DNA from: Staphylococcus sp. 17KM0847
GTDB lineage: Bacteria > Bacillota > Bacilli > Staphylococcales > Staphylococcaceae
Reading direction: 5' to 3'
Length of the DNA stretch: 64,000 nucleotides
Assembly (NCBI RefSeq): GCF_013463155.1
Contig: NZ_CP040781.1
Location: 1,240,001-1,304,000, forward strand
The position numbers were made by a program, and so were the translations under genes. The first letter of the stretch is position 1. Each line of letters starts with the position of its first letter. The notes under the pieces are model-generated. The model had not been told where the DNA came from and searched no databases. It saw nothing but the letters and a program-made list of their open reading frames with translations. Of the stretch, positions 30,013-39,894 are shown one piece after another.

Positions 30013-30176
30013 AACAATAGCCTCCTCGTTGTATGTATTCTATTTAAAGTTATAACATTTTTAGTCAACTAAAGGCTATTTAAAAGCTTGCTGTTTATAT
30101 AAAACATAGTACAGTATTTCTTATCTCCTCAAAAATGTGCTATGATTACTATCGATAATTAAAGGAGGCTTCTATC

Positions 30177-30479
30177 ATGTCAAAGTCGAAAAAGTATTTT
30201 TATTTATCTCTACTCCTCATACTTTTAAGCTTTTATTTCAACACAAAAAATACATTTCTAAATCATCAATTAGGTTCTATTATTAACATCATTATATTTT
30301 GTAGTGTTGTCAATGCAGTTATTTTAATTATTGCGACAATATTTGCTGATAAAGCTATTAAACATTTGCCTGAAAAATACAGCTGGATTCATCCTGCTGC
30401 TAAGTTGCTTCCATTACTTCTATTAATTGTAATAAGTTTGCATATTATCGCCTCTCTCTTTACATTTGGTATTTTATAA
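30177..30479 (+). CDS. small integral membrane protein, unknown function
   Basis: 100 residues with three hydrophobic segments (about 9-23, 34-54 and 74-96) and short polar loops. AAAGGAGG precedes the ATG. It ends 29 bases before the first crcB, so it is probably part of a three-gene operon with the fluoride channel genes. No family recognised. Confidence 0.6.
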   Translation: MSKSKKYFYLSLLLILLSFYFNTKNTFLNHQLGSIINIIIFCSVVNAVILIIATIFADKAIKHLPEKYSWIHPAAKLLPLLLLIVISLHIIASLFTFGIL

Positions 30480-30508
30480 TGATATCCCTTTCGATTTGGA
30501 GGAAAACG

Positions 30509-30868
30509 ATGCCCTATTTCACCATCTTTATCGGTGGAAGTATAGGTGCAATATTGCGTTATATTTTTTCATTACTCCCTACTTGGTATGAGCTACCTGT
30601 TGGGACATTAATTGCAAACTTTGTAGGAGCATATTATATGGGGTATCTCTTCGCTCGACGTATCCCCTTATTTGACCGACTCCCTTGTCTTAAAAAAGCG
30701 ATCACTACGGGTCTATTAGGTGCCCTTACAACCTTTTCTACATTTCAATATGAGTTGCTCTATCTTTTCACATCTGGTTCATGGCTTACCTTTATATGCT
30801 ATGCTGTATTCAGCTATTTAGGGGGACTTACTTTCTGTTATATCGGTTATCGCTTAGGAGGACAATAA
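30509..30868 (+). CDS. crcB: fluoride ion transporter CrcB/Fluc subunit 1
   Basis: 119 residues, four hydrophobic helices. The family signatures are GTLIANFVGAY and TGLLGALTTFSTFQYE, in which the TTFSTF stretch supplies pore phenylalanines. Fluc channels are dual-topology dimers that export fluoride. The ATG at 30509 follows GGAGG. A second crcB starts three bases after its stop, the arrangement of heterodimeric channels in Bacillus and staphylococci. Confidence 0.93.
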   Translation: MPYFTIFIGGSIGAILRYIFSLLPTWYELPVGTLIANFVGAYYMGYLFARRIPLFDRLPCLKKAITTGLLGALTTFSTFQYELLYLFTSGSWLTFICYAVFSYLGGLTFCYIGYRLGGQ

Positions 30869-30871
30869 GCT

Positions 30872-31210
30872 ATGATATTATTATGGATTGCTATTGGTGG
30901 TGGATTAGGTGCTGTTATACGTGCTGTAATTGCAAATGTATTACAACCTTTTCACTTTCCATACGCTACTTTAATCGTAAATCTATTAGGCAGTGGAAGT
31001 ATTGGCTTTTTGAGTGGCTTATTCATGATTCATTCATCACTTCATAACTTTATGATTATCGGCTTTTTAGGTGGGTTTACGACTTTTTCCACATTACAAC
31101 TTGAGCTATTACAGATGATTCTAAATAAACAATGGTTTCTTTTTTATAGTTACACATGCTTACAATACGTGCTATGCTTTATCTTTTGTTATATAGGTAC
31201 CCTGTTCTAA
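30872..31210 (+). CDS. crcB: fluoride ion transporter CrcB/Fluc subunit 2
   Basis: 112 residues with the same four-helix pattern and motifs GGGLGAVIRA, ATLIVNLLGSG and GFLGGFTTFST. Three bases separate it from the first crcB, and AGGAGG lies at the end of that gene. The two should form an antiparallel heterodimer. A terminator hairpin lies just beyond the stop codon. Confidence 0.93.
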   Translation: MILLWIAIGGGLGAVIRAVIANVLQPFHFPYATLIVNLLGSGSIGFLSGLFMIHSSLHNFMIIGFLGGFTTFSTLQLELLQMILNKQWFLFYSYTCLQYVLCFIFCYIGTLF

Positions 31211-31218
31211 CAGACAAG

Positions 31219-31259
31219 AATCCCTTATATGCCGAATAAACTCGGACATATAAGGGATT
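31219..31259. terminator. bidirectional terminator
   Basis: AATCCCTTATATG pairs perfectly with CATATAAGGGATT across 15 bases, between crcB and the convergent coiled-coil gene. Confidence 0.85.
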
Positions 31260-31262
31260 CAT

Positions 31263-32174
31263 TTAATTGAATGACTCTATTTCTTCCATAATTGCTTGCA
31301 ACTCATTAACATCATATTGAATACGACCATGAAAAACATATTTATTAAAAAACTCATTAAGTTGCTCAGGTCCTACAAGTACTTTTGTCGTACTTTGCGG
31401 TCCGTGATTAGAAATTGTAATATCACCATCATGCTTAGGATTGAAATATAAAATTGGTGTAGGCATATATTTATTACCAAGCTGACGCTGCAATTGTGTC
31501 GCTAATTTTTCAAGATTTTCGATATGTGCTGTATAGTCAATGATAGATAGACTATGTTGATCACTATCCGCTTCATCTAATACAAGCGTTTGTGGTCTTT
31601 TCGCATCTAAATCTAAAGTTTTAAATACTTTTTGCATCATTGGATTCTCATCAAATGATGCGCCGCTTATACCTTGATAAACATGACCTTTTAACATTTG
31701 TGAATCAATAATGTATAGACCTGTTCGTGTTAAAACGAGATGACTCATACGTGTAACCTCTTCTAAATCATGAACTGGCATAAAAATGTTTGCCATAATG
31801 TGCATATCTTCAGGTCTAATACGCTTTTCTTTTACTAAGCGTTCACGAATACCTAACAATCTCATATCGGTCACGTATTCACTACTATTTTTAGAGAATA
31901 CTTTAAGTGCATCAATTTCTCTATTTTTTGAAGACACCATTGTTTCGTAATCTTCTTTATGCTTTGTTTCGACTTTTTTCTTTTCAATGCGTACTTTTTC
32001 AAGTGCTTCTTGATGCGACTGTGTTAACTTTTCTTCTTTCGCTTGATATTGTTCTTTATATTTTTGTTTTGCCTTTTTCTTACTTTTCAATGCAACTAAA
32101 AACAATATAAAACATAGCAGCGCAACCCCTATCGCAACGCATAAGCCAATTTCCATTGGACCAAACTGTGTCAT
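31263..32174 (-). CDS. membrane-anchored coiled-coil protein, possibly NERD-like
   Basis: 303 residues. One N-terminal membrane helix (about residues 9-28), a Lys/Glu-rich coiled coil (about 30-88), then a globular domain. The segment LVLTRTGLYIIDSQMLKG resembles the core of NERD domains (nuclease-related), in which a target-like strand precedes an acidic/Lys motif. I could not confirm the full catalytic set. The ATG at 32174 follows AAGGAAGG. Monocistronic, next to metK. Confidence 0.6.
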   Translation of the reverse strand: MTQFGPMEIGLCVAIGVALLCFILFLVALKSKKKAKQKYKEQYQAKEEKLTQSHQEALEKVRIEKKKVETKHKEDYETMVSSKNREIDALKVFSKNSSEYVTDMRLLGIRERLVKEKRIRPEDMHIMANIFMPVHDLEEVTRMSHLVLTRTGLYIIDSQMLKGHVYQGISGASFDENPMMQKVFKTLDLDAKRPQTLVLDEADSDQHSLSIIDYTAHIENLEKLATQLQRQLGNKYMPTPILYFNPKHDGDITISNHGPQSTTKVLVGPEQLNEFFNKYVFHGRIQYDVNELQAIMEEIESFN

Positions 32175-32346
32175 TTTACAAAAACCTTCCTTTATCAAAC
32201 TTTTATAAACTTAACACTATCATAAGACATAAGAAGTGATGATTCCAAATTTAAAGATAAGATACAGACAAAACTTTGCTATCTTCAAGCCCTTCTATCT
32301 ATTTGTCCTTATCTCTTACTGTCAACCTCTTGCCAATCATGAGAGT

Positions 32347-33549
32347 CTAAGACTGATGTGCTGCAACAGCTTCCTTTAGTACATCTATTTTATCTGTATT
32401 TTCCCATGGTAATGCAACATCTGTACGTCCAAAATGACCATAAGCAGCTGTCTGCTTATAAATTGGACGTTGTAAGTCTAACATCTTAATAATACCTGCT
32501 GGACGTAAATCAAAATGTTCACGCACTGCTTGAATAAGGATTGCTTCAGATACTTTACCTGTACCAAATGTATCGATTGCAATGGATACTGGCTGTGCAA
32601 CACCAATCGCATAAGCAAGTTGAACTTCACATTTTTCTGCAAAACCTGCTGCAACAATATTTTTAGCCACGTAACGTGCAGCATAAGCAGCTGAGCGATC
32701 TACTTTTGTAGGATCTTTACCTGAGAATGCACCACCACCATGACGTGCATAGCCTCCATAAGTATCTACAATAATCTTGCGTCCTGTCAGACCTGCATCT
32801 CCTTGAGGTCCACCAATAACAAAACGCCCTGTCGGATTAATGAAAAACTTTGTATCGTCATCCAGCAATTGCGTATCAACAATTGGATAAATAACATGCT
32901 CTTTAATATCACGTTGAATTTTATCAAGTTCGACTTCTTCATGATGCTGTGTAGAGATAACGATAGTATCAATACGCTTAGGATGATCTTGTTCATCATA
33001 TTCCACAGTAACTTGTACTTTACCATCGGGACGTAAGTAATCTAAAGTACCATCTTTACGCACATCTGTTAAACGTTTAGATAATTGATGTGATAAATCA
33101 ATAGGAAGTGGCATATAGGACGCTGTTTCGTTCGTTGCATAGCCGAACATTAAACCTTGATCTCCTGCTCCAATATTTAACACTTCATCACTATTTGCAT
33201 CTCGATATTCTAAAGCACGGTCTACACCTTGCGCAATATCTGGAGACTGTTCATCAATGGCAGTAAGTACAGACATCGTTTTATAATCGTAACCATATTT
33301 TGCACGTGTATATCCAATTTGTTTCACTGTCTCTCGCACAACTTTAGGAATATCAACATAAGTAGAAGTAGAAATTTCTCCAGCAATCAATGCCATTCCT
33401 GTGGTTACTGTTGTCTCACAAGCAACACGAGCATGCTGATCTCCTTTTAAAATTTCATCTAATATAGCATCCGAAATCTGATCTGCAATTTTATCCGGAT
33501 GACCCTCAGTAACAGACTCTGAAGTGAATAACCTTTTGTTATAAGTCAT
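32347..33549 (-). CDS. metK: S-adenosylmethionine synthetase
   Basis: 400 residues. Signature motifs are [12 protein letters not shown] at 16-27 (His17 near the ATP/methionine site), GAGDQG near 120 and [16 protein letters not shown] near 260. It makes SAM from methionine and ATP and is the central methyl donor enzyme. The ATG at 33549 follows AAAGGAG. A SAM-I riboswitch in the leader gives feedback by its own product. Confidence 0.98.
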   Translation of the reverse strand: MTYNKRLFTSESVTEGHPDKIADQISDAILDEILKGDQHARVACETTVTTGMALIAGEISTSTYVDIPKVVRETVKQIGYTRAKYGYDYKTMSVLTAIDEQSPDIAQGVDRALEYRDANSDEVLNIGAGDQGLMFGYATNETASYMPLPIDLSHQLSKRLTDVRKDGTLDYLRPDGKVQVTVEYDEQDHPKRIDTIVISTQHHEEVELDKIQRDIKEHVIYPIVDTQLLDDDTKFFINPTGRFVIGGPQGDAGLTGRKIIVDTYGGYARHGGGAFSGKDPTKVDRSAAYAARYVAKNIVAAGFAEKCEVQLAYAIGVAQPVSIAIDTFGTGKVSEAILIQAVREHFDLRPAGIIKMLDLQRPIYKQTAAYGHFGRTDVALPWENTDKIDVLKEAVAAHQS

Positions 33550-33601
33550 AATATGCTCCTTTAAAAATAGATTACGAACACTCTCTTTATCTGAGCTCAA
33601 A

Positions 33602-33766
33602 TAAAAAGAGCCTTTCACAACTACTACACATAGAGTGAAGGCTCAACGTCCATTCGCTCTTATCGTTCAGACATAGACGTCTGCAAACGGTTTGGCACCT
33701 TTCTTCGTCAAAAGAGGTTGCTGGGTTTCATTGGGTCCATGTCCCTCCACCACTCAGGATAAGAGA
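33602..33766 (-). promoter_or_regulatory. SAM-I (S-box) riboswitch with terminator
   Basis: On the minus strand the aptamer begins with CTCTTATC..GAGTGGTGGAGGGAC and continues TGGACCC..GAAACCCAGCAACC, the classic S-box core, and closes with GATAAGAG that pairs with the first block. The expression platform ends in the terminator GAGCCTTCAC/GTGAAAGGCTC followed by TTTTTAT. SAM binding should stop metK transcription. Confidence 0.97.
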
Positions 33767-34062
33767 ATCCGTTGTTCCTATATTACCTAAATTTAATGTT
33801 TGTGTCAATTTACAAACGATAATCTCTTTCACTTCATATTTTATAACAATGAAATAGTATGACTTATTTATGATAAGGTGCTATACGGTAAAATTTTTAA
33901 TAATGATATACTCACAACACCCTATAAATACTTTTAAAATGACTCTCTATCTATTTATATCATTTATATTCTAACATCATATAATGACTTATAATAATAT
34001 GTAATAAAAGTAGGTTTTTCCTATATTTTTTCTGATTTTTTATGGGGATTCTAACATGAATA

Positions 34063-34071
34063 TGTTATACT
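34063..34071 (+). promoter_or_regulatory. extended -10 promoter of pckA
   Basis: TGTTATACT is an extended -10 (TG-N-TATACT); no good -35 hexamer is seen upstream. The predicted start is near 34078, about 50 bases before the ATG. Confidence 0.5.
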
Positions 34072-34078
34072 TTTTAAT

Positions 34079-34092
34079 TGTAAAGGCTTACA
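34079..34092. promoter_or_regulatory. catabolite-responsive element (CcpA) of pckA
   Basis: TGTAAAGGCTTACA fits the cre consensus TGWAANCGNTNWCA at all but one position. It overlaps the predicted transcription start, a position suited to repression of gluconeogenesis when glucose is present. Confidence 0.7.
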
Positions 34093-34128
34093 TTAAATTA
34101 ATGAATTAACAATTTGGAGGGATTCATC

Positions 34129-35709
34129 ATGTCATTTGATACAAGCGCACTGAATGCATTAATTGACAAACCTACATCACACTTTCAACTTACTAAAACT
34201 GAACTTTATAACAAAATCTTAAAACGCGATGAAGCAGAACTTACACAGCTTGGAGCAATCAACGCAAAAACTGGAGAATATACGGGGCGTTCTCCTAAAG
34301 ATAAATTTATCGTCGATAATCCGCAAGTTAAAGATGATATTGATTGGGGTTCAGTCAATCAACCCATCTCAGAAGATAAATTTTTAAACTTATATCATCA
34401 AGTGCTTGAATATTTAGATGCCAAAGAAGAAGTCTTTGTATTCAATGGCTATGCAGGTAGTGATAAAGACTCTCAACTTAAACTAACAGTTGTCAATGAG
34501 TTGGCATGGCACAATCTATTTGCACAAAATATGTTTATTCGACCAAGCTCAAAAGAAGAAGCTTCAAAAATCAAAGCCGACTTTACAATCATTTCTGCAC
34601 CAACATTTAAGGCTGATCCTGAAAAAGATGGTACACGTTCAGAAACTTTTATCATTGTATCGTTCAAACATAAAACAGTTTTAATCGGTGGTACAGAATA
34701 CGCAGGTGAAATGAAGAAATCCATATTCTCTGTGATGAATTACCTCTTACCAAAACGCAATATTATGAGTATGCATTGTTCCGCTAATGTAGGACGTAAA
34801 GGGGATGTCGCATTATTCTTTGGTTTATCTGGTACAGGTAAAACGACCTTATCAGCTGACCCTGACCGTAAGCTCATCGGTGACGACGAACACGGTTGGA
34901 ATGAAAATGGTGTCTTTAATATTGAAGGCGGCTGTTATGCAAAAGCAATCAATCTATCAGCAGAAAAAGAGCCTCAAATTTTCGATGCAATTCGTTACGG
35001 TACAGTATTAGAAAACTTAGCTGTTGATGAACATGGCTACATTGACTTTGATGACAATAAATATACTGAGAACACACGTGCTGCTTACCCAATTGATCAT
35101 ATTGATAATATTGTTGTACCTTCAAAAGCATCACATCCAAATACAATCATTTTCTTAACAGCAGATGCATTCGGTGTGTTGCCACCTATCTCTAAATTAA
35201 GTAAAGATCAAGCGATGTATCACTTCTTGAGTGGTTTTACATCTAAACTTGCTGGTACTGAACGTGGTATCACCGAGCCACAACCTTCATTTTCTACATG
35301 TTTCGGTGCACCATTCCTACCATTAAATGCTAAAGTCTACGCAGACTTACTTGGTGAATTAATCGATAAGCATGAAGTAGATGTTTATCTCGTTAATACT
35401 GGCTGGACTGGTGGTGTATATGGTACGGGCAATCGTATCGAATTAAAATATACACGTAAAATGGTAAATAGTGCCATTAGCGGTGCATTAAAAAATGCAA
35501 CATTTGAAGAAGATGACATTTTTGGTTTAAGTATTCCAACAGAAATTGAAGGCGTTCCTACAACAATCTTGCAACCTAAAAATGCATGGAGCAATAAAGC
35601 TGCTTACGATCAACAAGCAAAGGATTTAATTGATCGCTTCCGTGATAACTTCAAAAAGTTTGGTGAAGCTACACAACAATTACAACAAACAGGTGGCTTT
35701 AAAGGCTAG
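34129..35709 (+). CDS. pckA: phosphoenolpyruvate carboxykinase (ATP)
   Basis: 526 residues. The P-loop GLSGTGKTT is at 232-240, followed by IGDDEHGW and the metal site motif; TGRSPKDKF near 52-60 is the oxaloacetate-binding Arg region. It decarboxylates oxaloacetate to PEP, the entry to gluconeogenesis. The ATG at 34129 follows TTGGAGGG. Monocistronic with a cre site at its promoter and a hairpin after its stop. Confidence 0.97.
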   Translation: MSFDTSALNALIDKPTSHFQLTKTELYNKILKRDEAELTQLGAINAKTGEYTGRSPKDKFIVDNPQVKDDIDWGSVNQPISEDKFLNLYHQVLEYLDAKEEVFVFNGYAGSDKDSQLKLTVVNELAWHNLFAQNMFIRPSSKEEASKIKADFTIISAPTFKADPEKDGTRSETFIIVSFKHKTVLIGGTEYAGEMKKSIFSVMNYLLPKRNIMSMHCSANVGRKGDVALFFGLSGTGKTTLSADPDRKLIGDDEHGWNENGVFNIEGGCYAKAINLSAEKEPQIFDAIRYGTVLENLAVDEHGYIDFDDNKYTENTRAAYPIDHIDNIVVPSKASHPNTIIFLTADAFGVLPPISKLSKDQAMYHFLSGFTSKLAGTERGITEPQPSFSTCFGAPFLPLNAKVYADLLGELIDKHEVDVYLVNTGWTGGVYGTGNRIELKYTRKMVNSAISGALKNATFEEDDIFGLSIPTEIEGVPTTILQPKNAWSNKAAYDQQAKDLIDRFRDNFKKFGEATQQLQQTGGFKG

Positions 35710-35714
35710 CTAAT

Positions 35715-35759
35715 AAAAAAGAGATGTATGCAATTAAATTTGCATCGCATCTCTTTTTT
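35715..35759. terminator. bidirectional terminator overlapping the end of the hydrolase gene
   Basis: AAAAAAGAGATG pairs with CATCTCTTTTTTT, with inner TGCAA/TTGCA. The right half contains the last codons and stop of the convergent hydrolase gene (stop at 35734-35736). Confidence 0.9.
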
Positions 35760-36525
35760 TATCATTTTCAACACTATCCATCCATTGATTAATATATTGC
35801 AAAACATCATCCATTGCATATGGTCTTGGTACGTGACCTTCTAACATTTGATAATATGTATCATAGTATGCATGTACCGTTTTTAAATATTCCTCTAAAT
35901 GATACGCTTGATGTATATTTACTTGTTTATCTCGCCCTCCATGTATAATTAATATAGGCGGTGATTGTGCATGAATATAGCGCAATGCTTCCCTCTGTTC
36001 ATACGCTATCGGATGTTTCTTAGGGTGACCGATCATTCGCCTTAACATTCCTCTCAGATCACTACGTTCCTCATACATCAACCGAATATCTGTTACACCA
36101 CCCCAAATAATATAGCTATCTGCTTGCACTTTTTGAAATGTTAGTAACCCCTGAATTCCACCACGAGAAAAACCAATCAAATGTACAGATGCCTCAGGAT
36201 ACATATTTTTTAATATTTTCACAGCACGAATCACATCTAACAAATCTGCACCTGCAAACTCATCATGTCCTTCACTTCCGTTGTTTCCTCTGTAATAAGG
36301 AGCAAACACTAGTGTCCTATCATGGACAAATTGCAATAAACGTCCCAAACGCACACGTCCTACTTGTCCTTTACCTCCACGTAAATAAACTACAATACGC
36401 TGAACAGATTGAAAAGGTGTAACCATCAATCCACGTACAATAAGTTCATTCACATTATATTGTACCTCTTCAACATAATGTGTCCGTAAATCCGCTGGCA
36501 TACGCTTTGTATTAATAAAAACCAA
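35734..36525 (-). CDS. alpha/beta hydrolase (peptidase S9/esterase-like)
   Basis: 263 residues with an intact triad layout: nucleophile Ser120 in GFSRGG, Asp in HGGRDKQVN near 205 and His in LEGHVPRPY near 237. It resembles prolyl-oligopeptidase-type esterases; the substrate is unknown. The start is probably the TTG at 36525, with AAAGGA nine bases upstream, overlapping the Nudix gene by 14 bases. Its 3' end lies inside the pckA terminator. Confidence 0.75.
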   Translation of the reverse strand: MVFINTKRMPADLRTHYVEEVQYNVNELIVRGLMVTPFQSVQRIVVYLRGGKGQVGRVRLGRLLQFVHDRTLVFAPYYRGNNGSEGHDEFAGADLLDVIRAVKILKNMYPEASVHLIGFSRGGIQGLLTFQKVQADSYIIWGGVTDIRLMYEERSDLRGMLRRMIGHPKKHPIAYEQREALRYIHAQSPPILIIHGGRDKQVNIHQAYHLEEYLKTVHAYYDTYYQMLEGHVPRPYAMDDVLQYINQWMDSVENDKKRDAMQI

Positions 36526-36976
36526 GCTCAGTCATCCTTTCCACACATTGCAATACTGCTGGATCATCTAATAACACACTACGTTGATCCACAGGAATAT
36601 CTTCTATATTACGAACGAATACTGGACCTTTTGTTTCCAAGTAGTCTGATTTAACTTCAATATGATCTACAATGACTACATATACATCCTTCGTAAATGG
36701 TACAGGTTTCGCATCAACTGTATATTGAGCAATAAAGTAAGCCATCTCTATTTGTGCGCCCGTTTCTTCGAATAATTCTCTACGCAGTGCAACTTCACTC
36801 GTTTCTCCAGCTTCACACTTCCCCCCGGGAAACTCTATGCCACGCTCGCAGTGCTGTGTTAGTACGAGCTGATTTTGATATATTGGCAATGCTAATACGT
36901 GCTGCCCGTTTCGTATATCCTGTTCTGCACGAAAGGTGAGGCTCACTTTTTGATTGGCAGTATCTAAATACTCCAC
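36512..36976 (-). CDS. Nudix hydrolase, YtkD-like
   Basis: 154 residues. The Nudix box GGKCEAGETSEVALRRELFEETGA begins at residue 51 with all catalytic Glu and Arg positions filled. Size and flanking residues (ERGIEFPGGK) resemble YtkD, an antimutator hydrolase acting on oxidised dGTP in Bacillus. I start at the GTG at 36976, where AAGGGAG has an eight-base spacing; a longer in-frame ATG start would translate through this ribosome site. It overlaps the downstream hydrolase gene, so the two form an operon. Confidence 0.85.
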   Translation of the reverse strand: MEYLDTANQKVSLTFRAEQDIRNGQHVLALPIYQNQLVLTQHCERGIEFPGGKCEAGETSEVALRRELFEETGAQIEMAYFIAQYTVDAKPVPFTKDVYVVIVDHIEVKSDYLETKGPVFVRNIEDIPVDQRSVLLDDPAVLQCVERMTELGFY

Positions 36977-37038
36977 AACATCTTCTCCCTTCATTTTATG
37001 ATACAATGACTTTACTTACTCAATAAGGAGTGTGCAAT

Positions 37039-37275
37039 ATGAAGTCATTATTTATCAAATGTATTCGATTTTACCAGCGCTTTATTTCACCACTTACCCC
37101 TCCATCTTGTCGCTTTTATCCAACATGTTCGAATTATGCTATTGAGGCAATTCAAATATATGGTATATTCAAAGGGAGCTGGCTTAGTCTTAAACGTATT
37201 TTAAAATGTCATCCTTTTCATAAGGGAGGATTTGATCCGGTTCCATTAAAACACAACAAACCCCCTCGTCATTAA
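37039..37275 (+). CDS. yidD: membrane protein insertion efficiency factor YidD
   Basis: 78 residues. The family signature [20 protein letters not shown] is complete, including both cysteines, and [15 protein letters not shown] follows with the third. YidD is a small membrane-associated protein that assists YidC insertion. AAGGAG lies eight bases before the ATG. It overlaps the convergent menC by four bases. Confidence 0.95.
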   Translation: MKSLFIKCIRFYQRFISPLTPPSCRFYPTCSNYAIEAIQIYGIFKGSWLSLKRILKCHPFHKGGFDPVPLKHNKPPRH

Positions 37276-38255
37276 TTGAGTCGTTCCGTATTGACAATAG
37301 GGGGTTCAAAATATAACTTATCCCCCTCTAGCCAACCTGTATTGTCTACAATATCCTCTATAAAGTAATAACCTGTTGGTGTGATATCTCCAGCATAATC
37401 ACCTTTTTGACTCAATAATGCTGTAAAATACCGACTCAAACCACATTCATACATCCCACCAATAACGACTGAAACATCATATGCTCGTAATAGATCTATC
37501 AACTCTAAAGCACGATCAATCCCACCTAAACGAAACGGTTTGACAATAACAACACGAATATCATACCGGCTTAAAGCCTCTAAAATCGTCTGCTGATCTG
37601 TTGCGTGCTCATCGATTGCAATAGACGGCATCTTTTCCGAATATTCATACTGATCAAGACTCTCGAATGGTTCTTCGATATATGCCAAATTATAGTGTTT
37701 CAGTGCCTCAAGTAAGCCTTTATCTTTCGTACTCAGTGTTTGATTTGCATCAGTAGATATCGGGATATGAGGATACATTGTAGTTAACATCTTAACTTGT
37801 TCAACGATGTTGGCATTCCATTTAATTTTAATACGCCCTGCTCGATCTAAGCGCATCAATCGATGTTCCATATCACCATTAATTGTCAAAGTCATCGGAA
37901 TATCAAATGTCGGTAATTGATGAAACATTTGATACATTGCCATAACCATTGTTGCTCGTGCTGCTGGTGTTTCATTCAAATCATCCAATAACTCCTGTGC
38001 CGCCTTAAAATTAGCTATCTCTCTTCCTCTAATCTTTTCAAACCACTGGCTCAACACGTGTTTGACCGTATCAATTGTTTCAAAGTGATACCAATCTGTC
38101 TCAAAGGCATTACATTCCCCAAACCACTCTTTACCCTTTTCATCAACAGTACCAATAAATAATGTTTCACGCTTTTCCATTATGACTTTAGGCGTTTGTA
38201 TTTTATGTTTGAAAACAGGAGCATAATGGTAAAAGTGTAACTCTAATAACTTCAT
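37272..38255 (-). CDS. menC: o-succinylbenzoate synthase
   Basis: 327 residues of the enolase/muconate lactonizing superfamily. A KIKWN catalytic Lys segment lies near 158, metal-binding Asp/Glu residues follow in STDANQT, YIEEPFE and SIAIDEH, and [10 protein letters not shown] carries the second Lys. It dehydrates SHCHC in menaquinone synthesis. Its ATG lies two bases after the menE stop. Confidence 0.93.
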   Translation of the reverse strand: MKLLELHFYHYAPVFKHKIQTPKVIMEKRETLFIGTVDEKGKEWFGECNAFETDWYHFETIDTVKHVLSQWFEKIRGREIANFKAAQELLDDLNETPAARATMVMAMYQMFHQLPTFDIPMTLTINGDMEHRLMRLDRAGRIKIKWNANIVEQVKMLTTMYPHIPISTDANQTLSTKDKGLLEALKHYNLAYIEEPFESLDQYEYSEKMPSIAIDEHATDQQTILEALSRYDIRVVIVKPFRLGGIDRALELIDLLRAYDVSVVIGGMYECGLSRYFTALLSQKGDYAGDITPTGYYFIEDIVDNTGWLEGDKLYFEPPIVNTERLN

Positions 38256-38257
38256 TG

Positions 38258-39664
38258 CTAATCTCCATTCAACAACTGTCTTTTTAACTTACCTGTACTT
38301 GTATAAGGTAGCTTCGTCACATATTGTATATCTACTGGTAATTTATACTTTGCGAGACGCTCGCTTAAAAACTCCCAAATATCTTCAATACATTCTTGTG
38401 CTACTAAATACAAAAATGGGCGCTGTCCCCAATATTCATCATAAATCCCTACACACATCGCATCGATAACTGCTGGATGTTGTTTGGCAATCCGCTCAAT
38501 TTCATTTGGATAAATATTTTCACCACCGCTGATTATCAAATCTTTACGTCTATCATGAATCACAACATATCCTTGATGATCGATGCTTGCGATATCTCCA
38601 GTTTTAAAATACCCCTCTGCATCAAAACATCCTGGTACATCACTGGGATATAAATAACCATTCATCACGTTATCCCCTCTTACACACAACTCTCCGTGAC
38701 CTTGTGCATTCGGTGCTATAACTTTCAATTGATTATGCTGACTCACACGTCCGACTGTTTCAGGATGTGATGCTAACATATTCGGATGTGCTGTTAAAAA
38801 CTGTGAACAAGTCTCTGTCATACCAAATGAATTATATATTGGTAAGTGATATGATAAAGCCTGCTCAACAAACTTTTTCTCTAATTTTGCACCACCAAGT
38901 AATACTTTTTCCAAATGATATGGCTTTGTCAAACCTGCATACATCAGACGTTGTAACGTAAGTGGAACTAAAGAAATATGTGTGATATGTTGTTGCTGTA
39001 ACGCATTAAGCACGCGCACTTCATCAAACTTATCCATTAAAAATAAAGTAAAACCATATAATACGCTACGAATAACAATACTCAATCCAGAAATATGATA
39101 AATGGGTAAAACGACTAACCAGCGGGAGGTTTTATCAAATCCTAAACTGACTTTGCAACTTTCAGCACTAGCACGATGGTTTTTAAATGTTTGCGGTACT
39201 GCCTTTTGAGATCCTGTTGTCCCAGAAGTAAACATAATCGAAGCAATATCAGTCTCATGAAATGTAGTAGAAGGTATAAGCCGATGCACAAATGGTATGT
39301 CATCACATGTTATACAAGTTAGATGGGTCATTTGTATTTGATGACATCTCAATCGATAACGCTCTGTTACAACAACTGTCCGAACATGGATGGATTGCAT
39401 TTGTGCACGTATCTCTTCATCTGTTAAACGATTATTAATCAATGCTATCTCAATGCCATATAGCCATGCACCATGTATCAGTGCTAATGCTTCTACTGAA
39501 TTATCAACCAGTAATCCTATTCGTCGGTCTTTAAGCGCCTTTAAACGTGTGCCATAATTTTGGGCAAGTACATACAACTGTTGAAATGTTAAACGTCGTG
39601 ATGCTGTTTCTATCGCGATTGCTTCCGGTTGTTGTTGTACTTGTTTTACCAGCCAATGTTCCAT
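38258..39664 (-). CDS. menE: o-succinylbenzoate-CoA ligase
   Basis: 468-residue ANL-family adenylating enzyme. The AMP motif MFTSGTTGSQK is at 144-154, NSFGMTET near 270, and KTGDIASID and the hinge HDRRKDLIISGGENIYP in the C-terminal third. It activates OSB for DHNA-CoA synthase in menaquinone synthesis, the quinone staphylococci use for respiration. The order menE-menC matches S. aureus. AGGAGG precedes the ATG. Confidence 0.95.
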   Translation of the reverse strand: MEHWLVKQVQQQPEAIAIETASRRLTFQQLYVLAQNYGTRLKALKDRRIGLLVDNSVEALALIHGAWLYGIEIALINNRLTDEEIRAQMQSIHVRTVVVTERYRLRCHQIQMTHLTCITCDDIPFVHRLIPSTTFHETDIASIMFTSGTTGSQKAVPQTFKNHRASAESCKVSLGFDKTSRWLVVLPIYHISGLSIVIRSVLYGFTLFLMDKFDEVRVLNALQQQHITHISLVPLTLQRLMYAGLTKPYHLEKVLLGGAKLEKKFVEQALSYHLPIYNSFGMTETCSQFLTAHPNMLASHPETVGRVSQHNQLKVIAPNAQGHGELCVRGDNVMNGYLYPSDVPGCFDAEGYFKTGDIASIDHQGYVVIHDRRKDLIISGGENIYPNEIERIAKQHPAVIDAMCVGIYDEYWGQRPFLYLVAQECIEDIWEFLSERLAKYKLPVDIQYVTKLPYTSTGKLKRQLLNGD

Positions 39665-39787
39665 GCTGATACCTCCTCATAAATACTCAATTCTTATTAT
39701 AGCTATATTTAGTAGCAAATGCATTGTTAGCGTTTTAACCTTTAATATAAAAGTACTTTTAATGGTGTTTATCTGCATAACGATAAA

Positions 39788-39846
39788 GACCGGAAATCGA
39801 ATAAAAATCTTAATGACTACAAAGATTTTATGATCCGATTCCGGTC
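39788..39846. terminator. two-part hairpin, terminator-like
   Basis: GACCGGAA..ATCG pairs with CGAT..TCCGGTC and an inner AAAATCTT/AAGATTTT helix extends it. It lies about 50 bases after the pcp stop codon on the minus strand. Confidence 0.55.
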
Positions 39847-39894
39847 ATGCGCCTATATTTAATAAATTATAAACTCAAGTATCTATCCCAAAAT

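Larger units (their letters stand above)
33550..34128. other. 579-base divergent region between metK and pckA
   Basis: The left third is the SAM-I riboswitch leader of metK. The middle is AT-rich and should carry the metK promoter. The right end carries the pckA promoter and a CcpA site. I see no ORF. Confidence 0.7.

Noticed and set aside
30013..30176. Fluoride riboswitch before crcB
   Set aside because: The aptamer's conserved GC-rich core is absent from this AT-rich leader.
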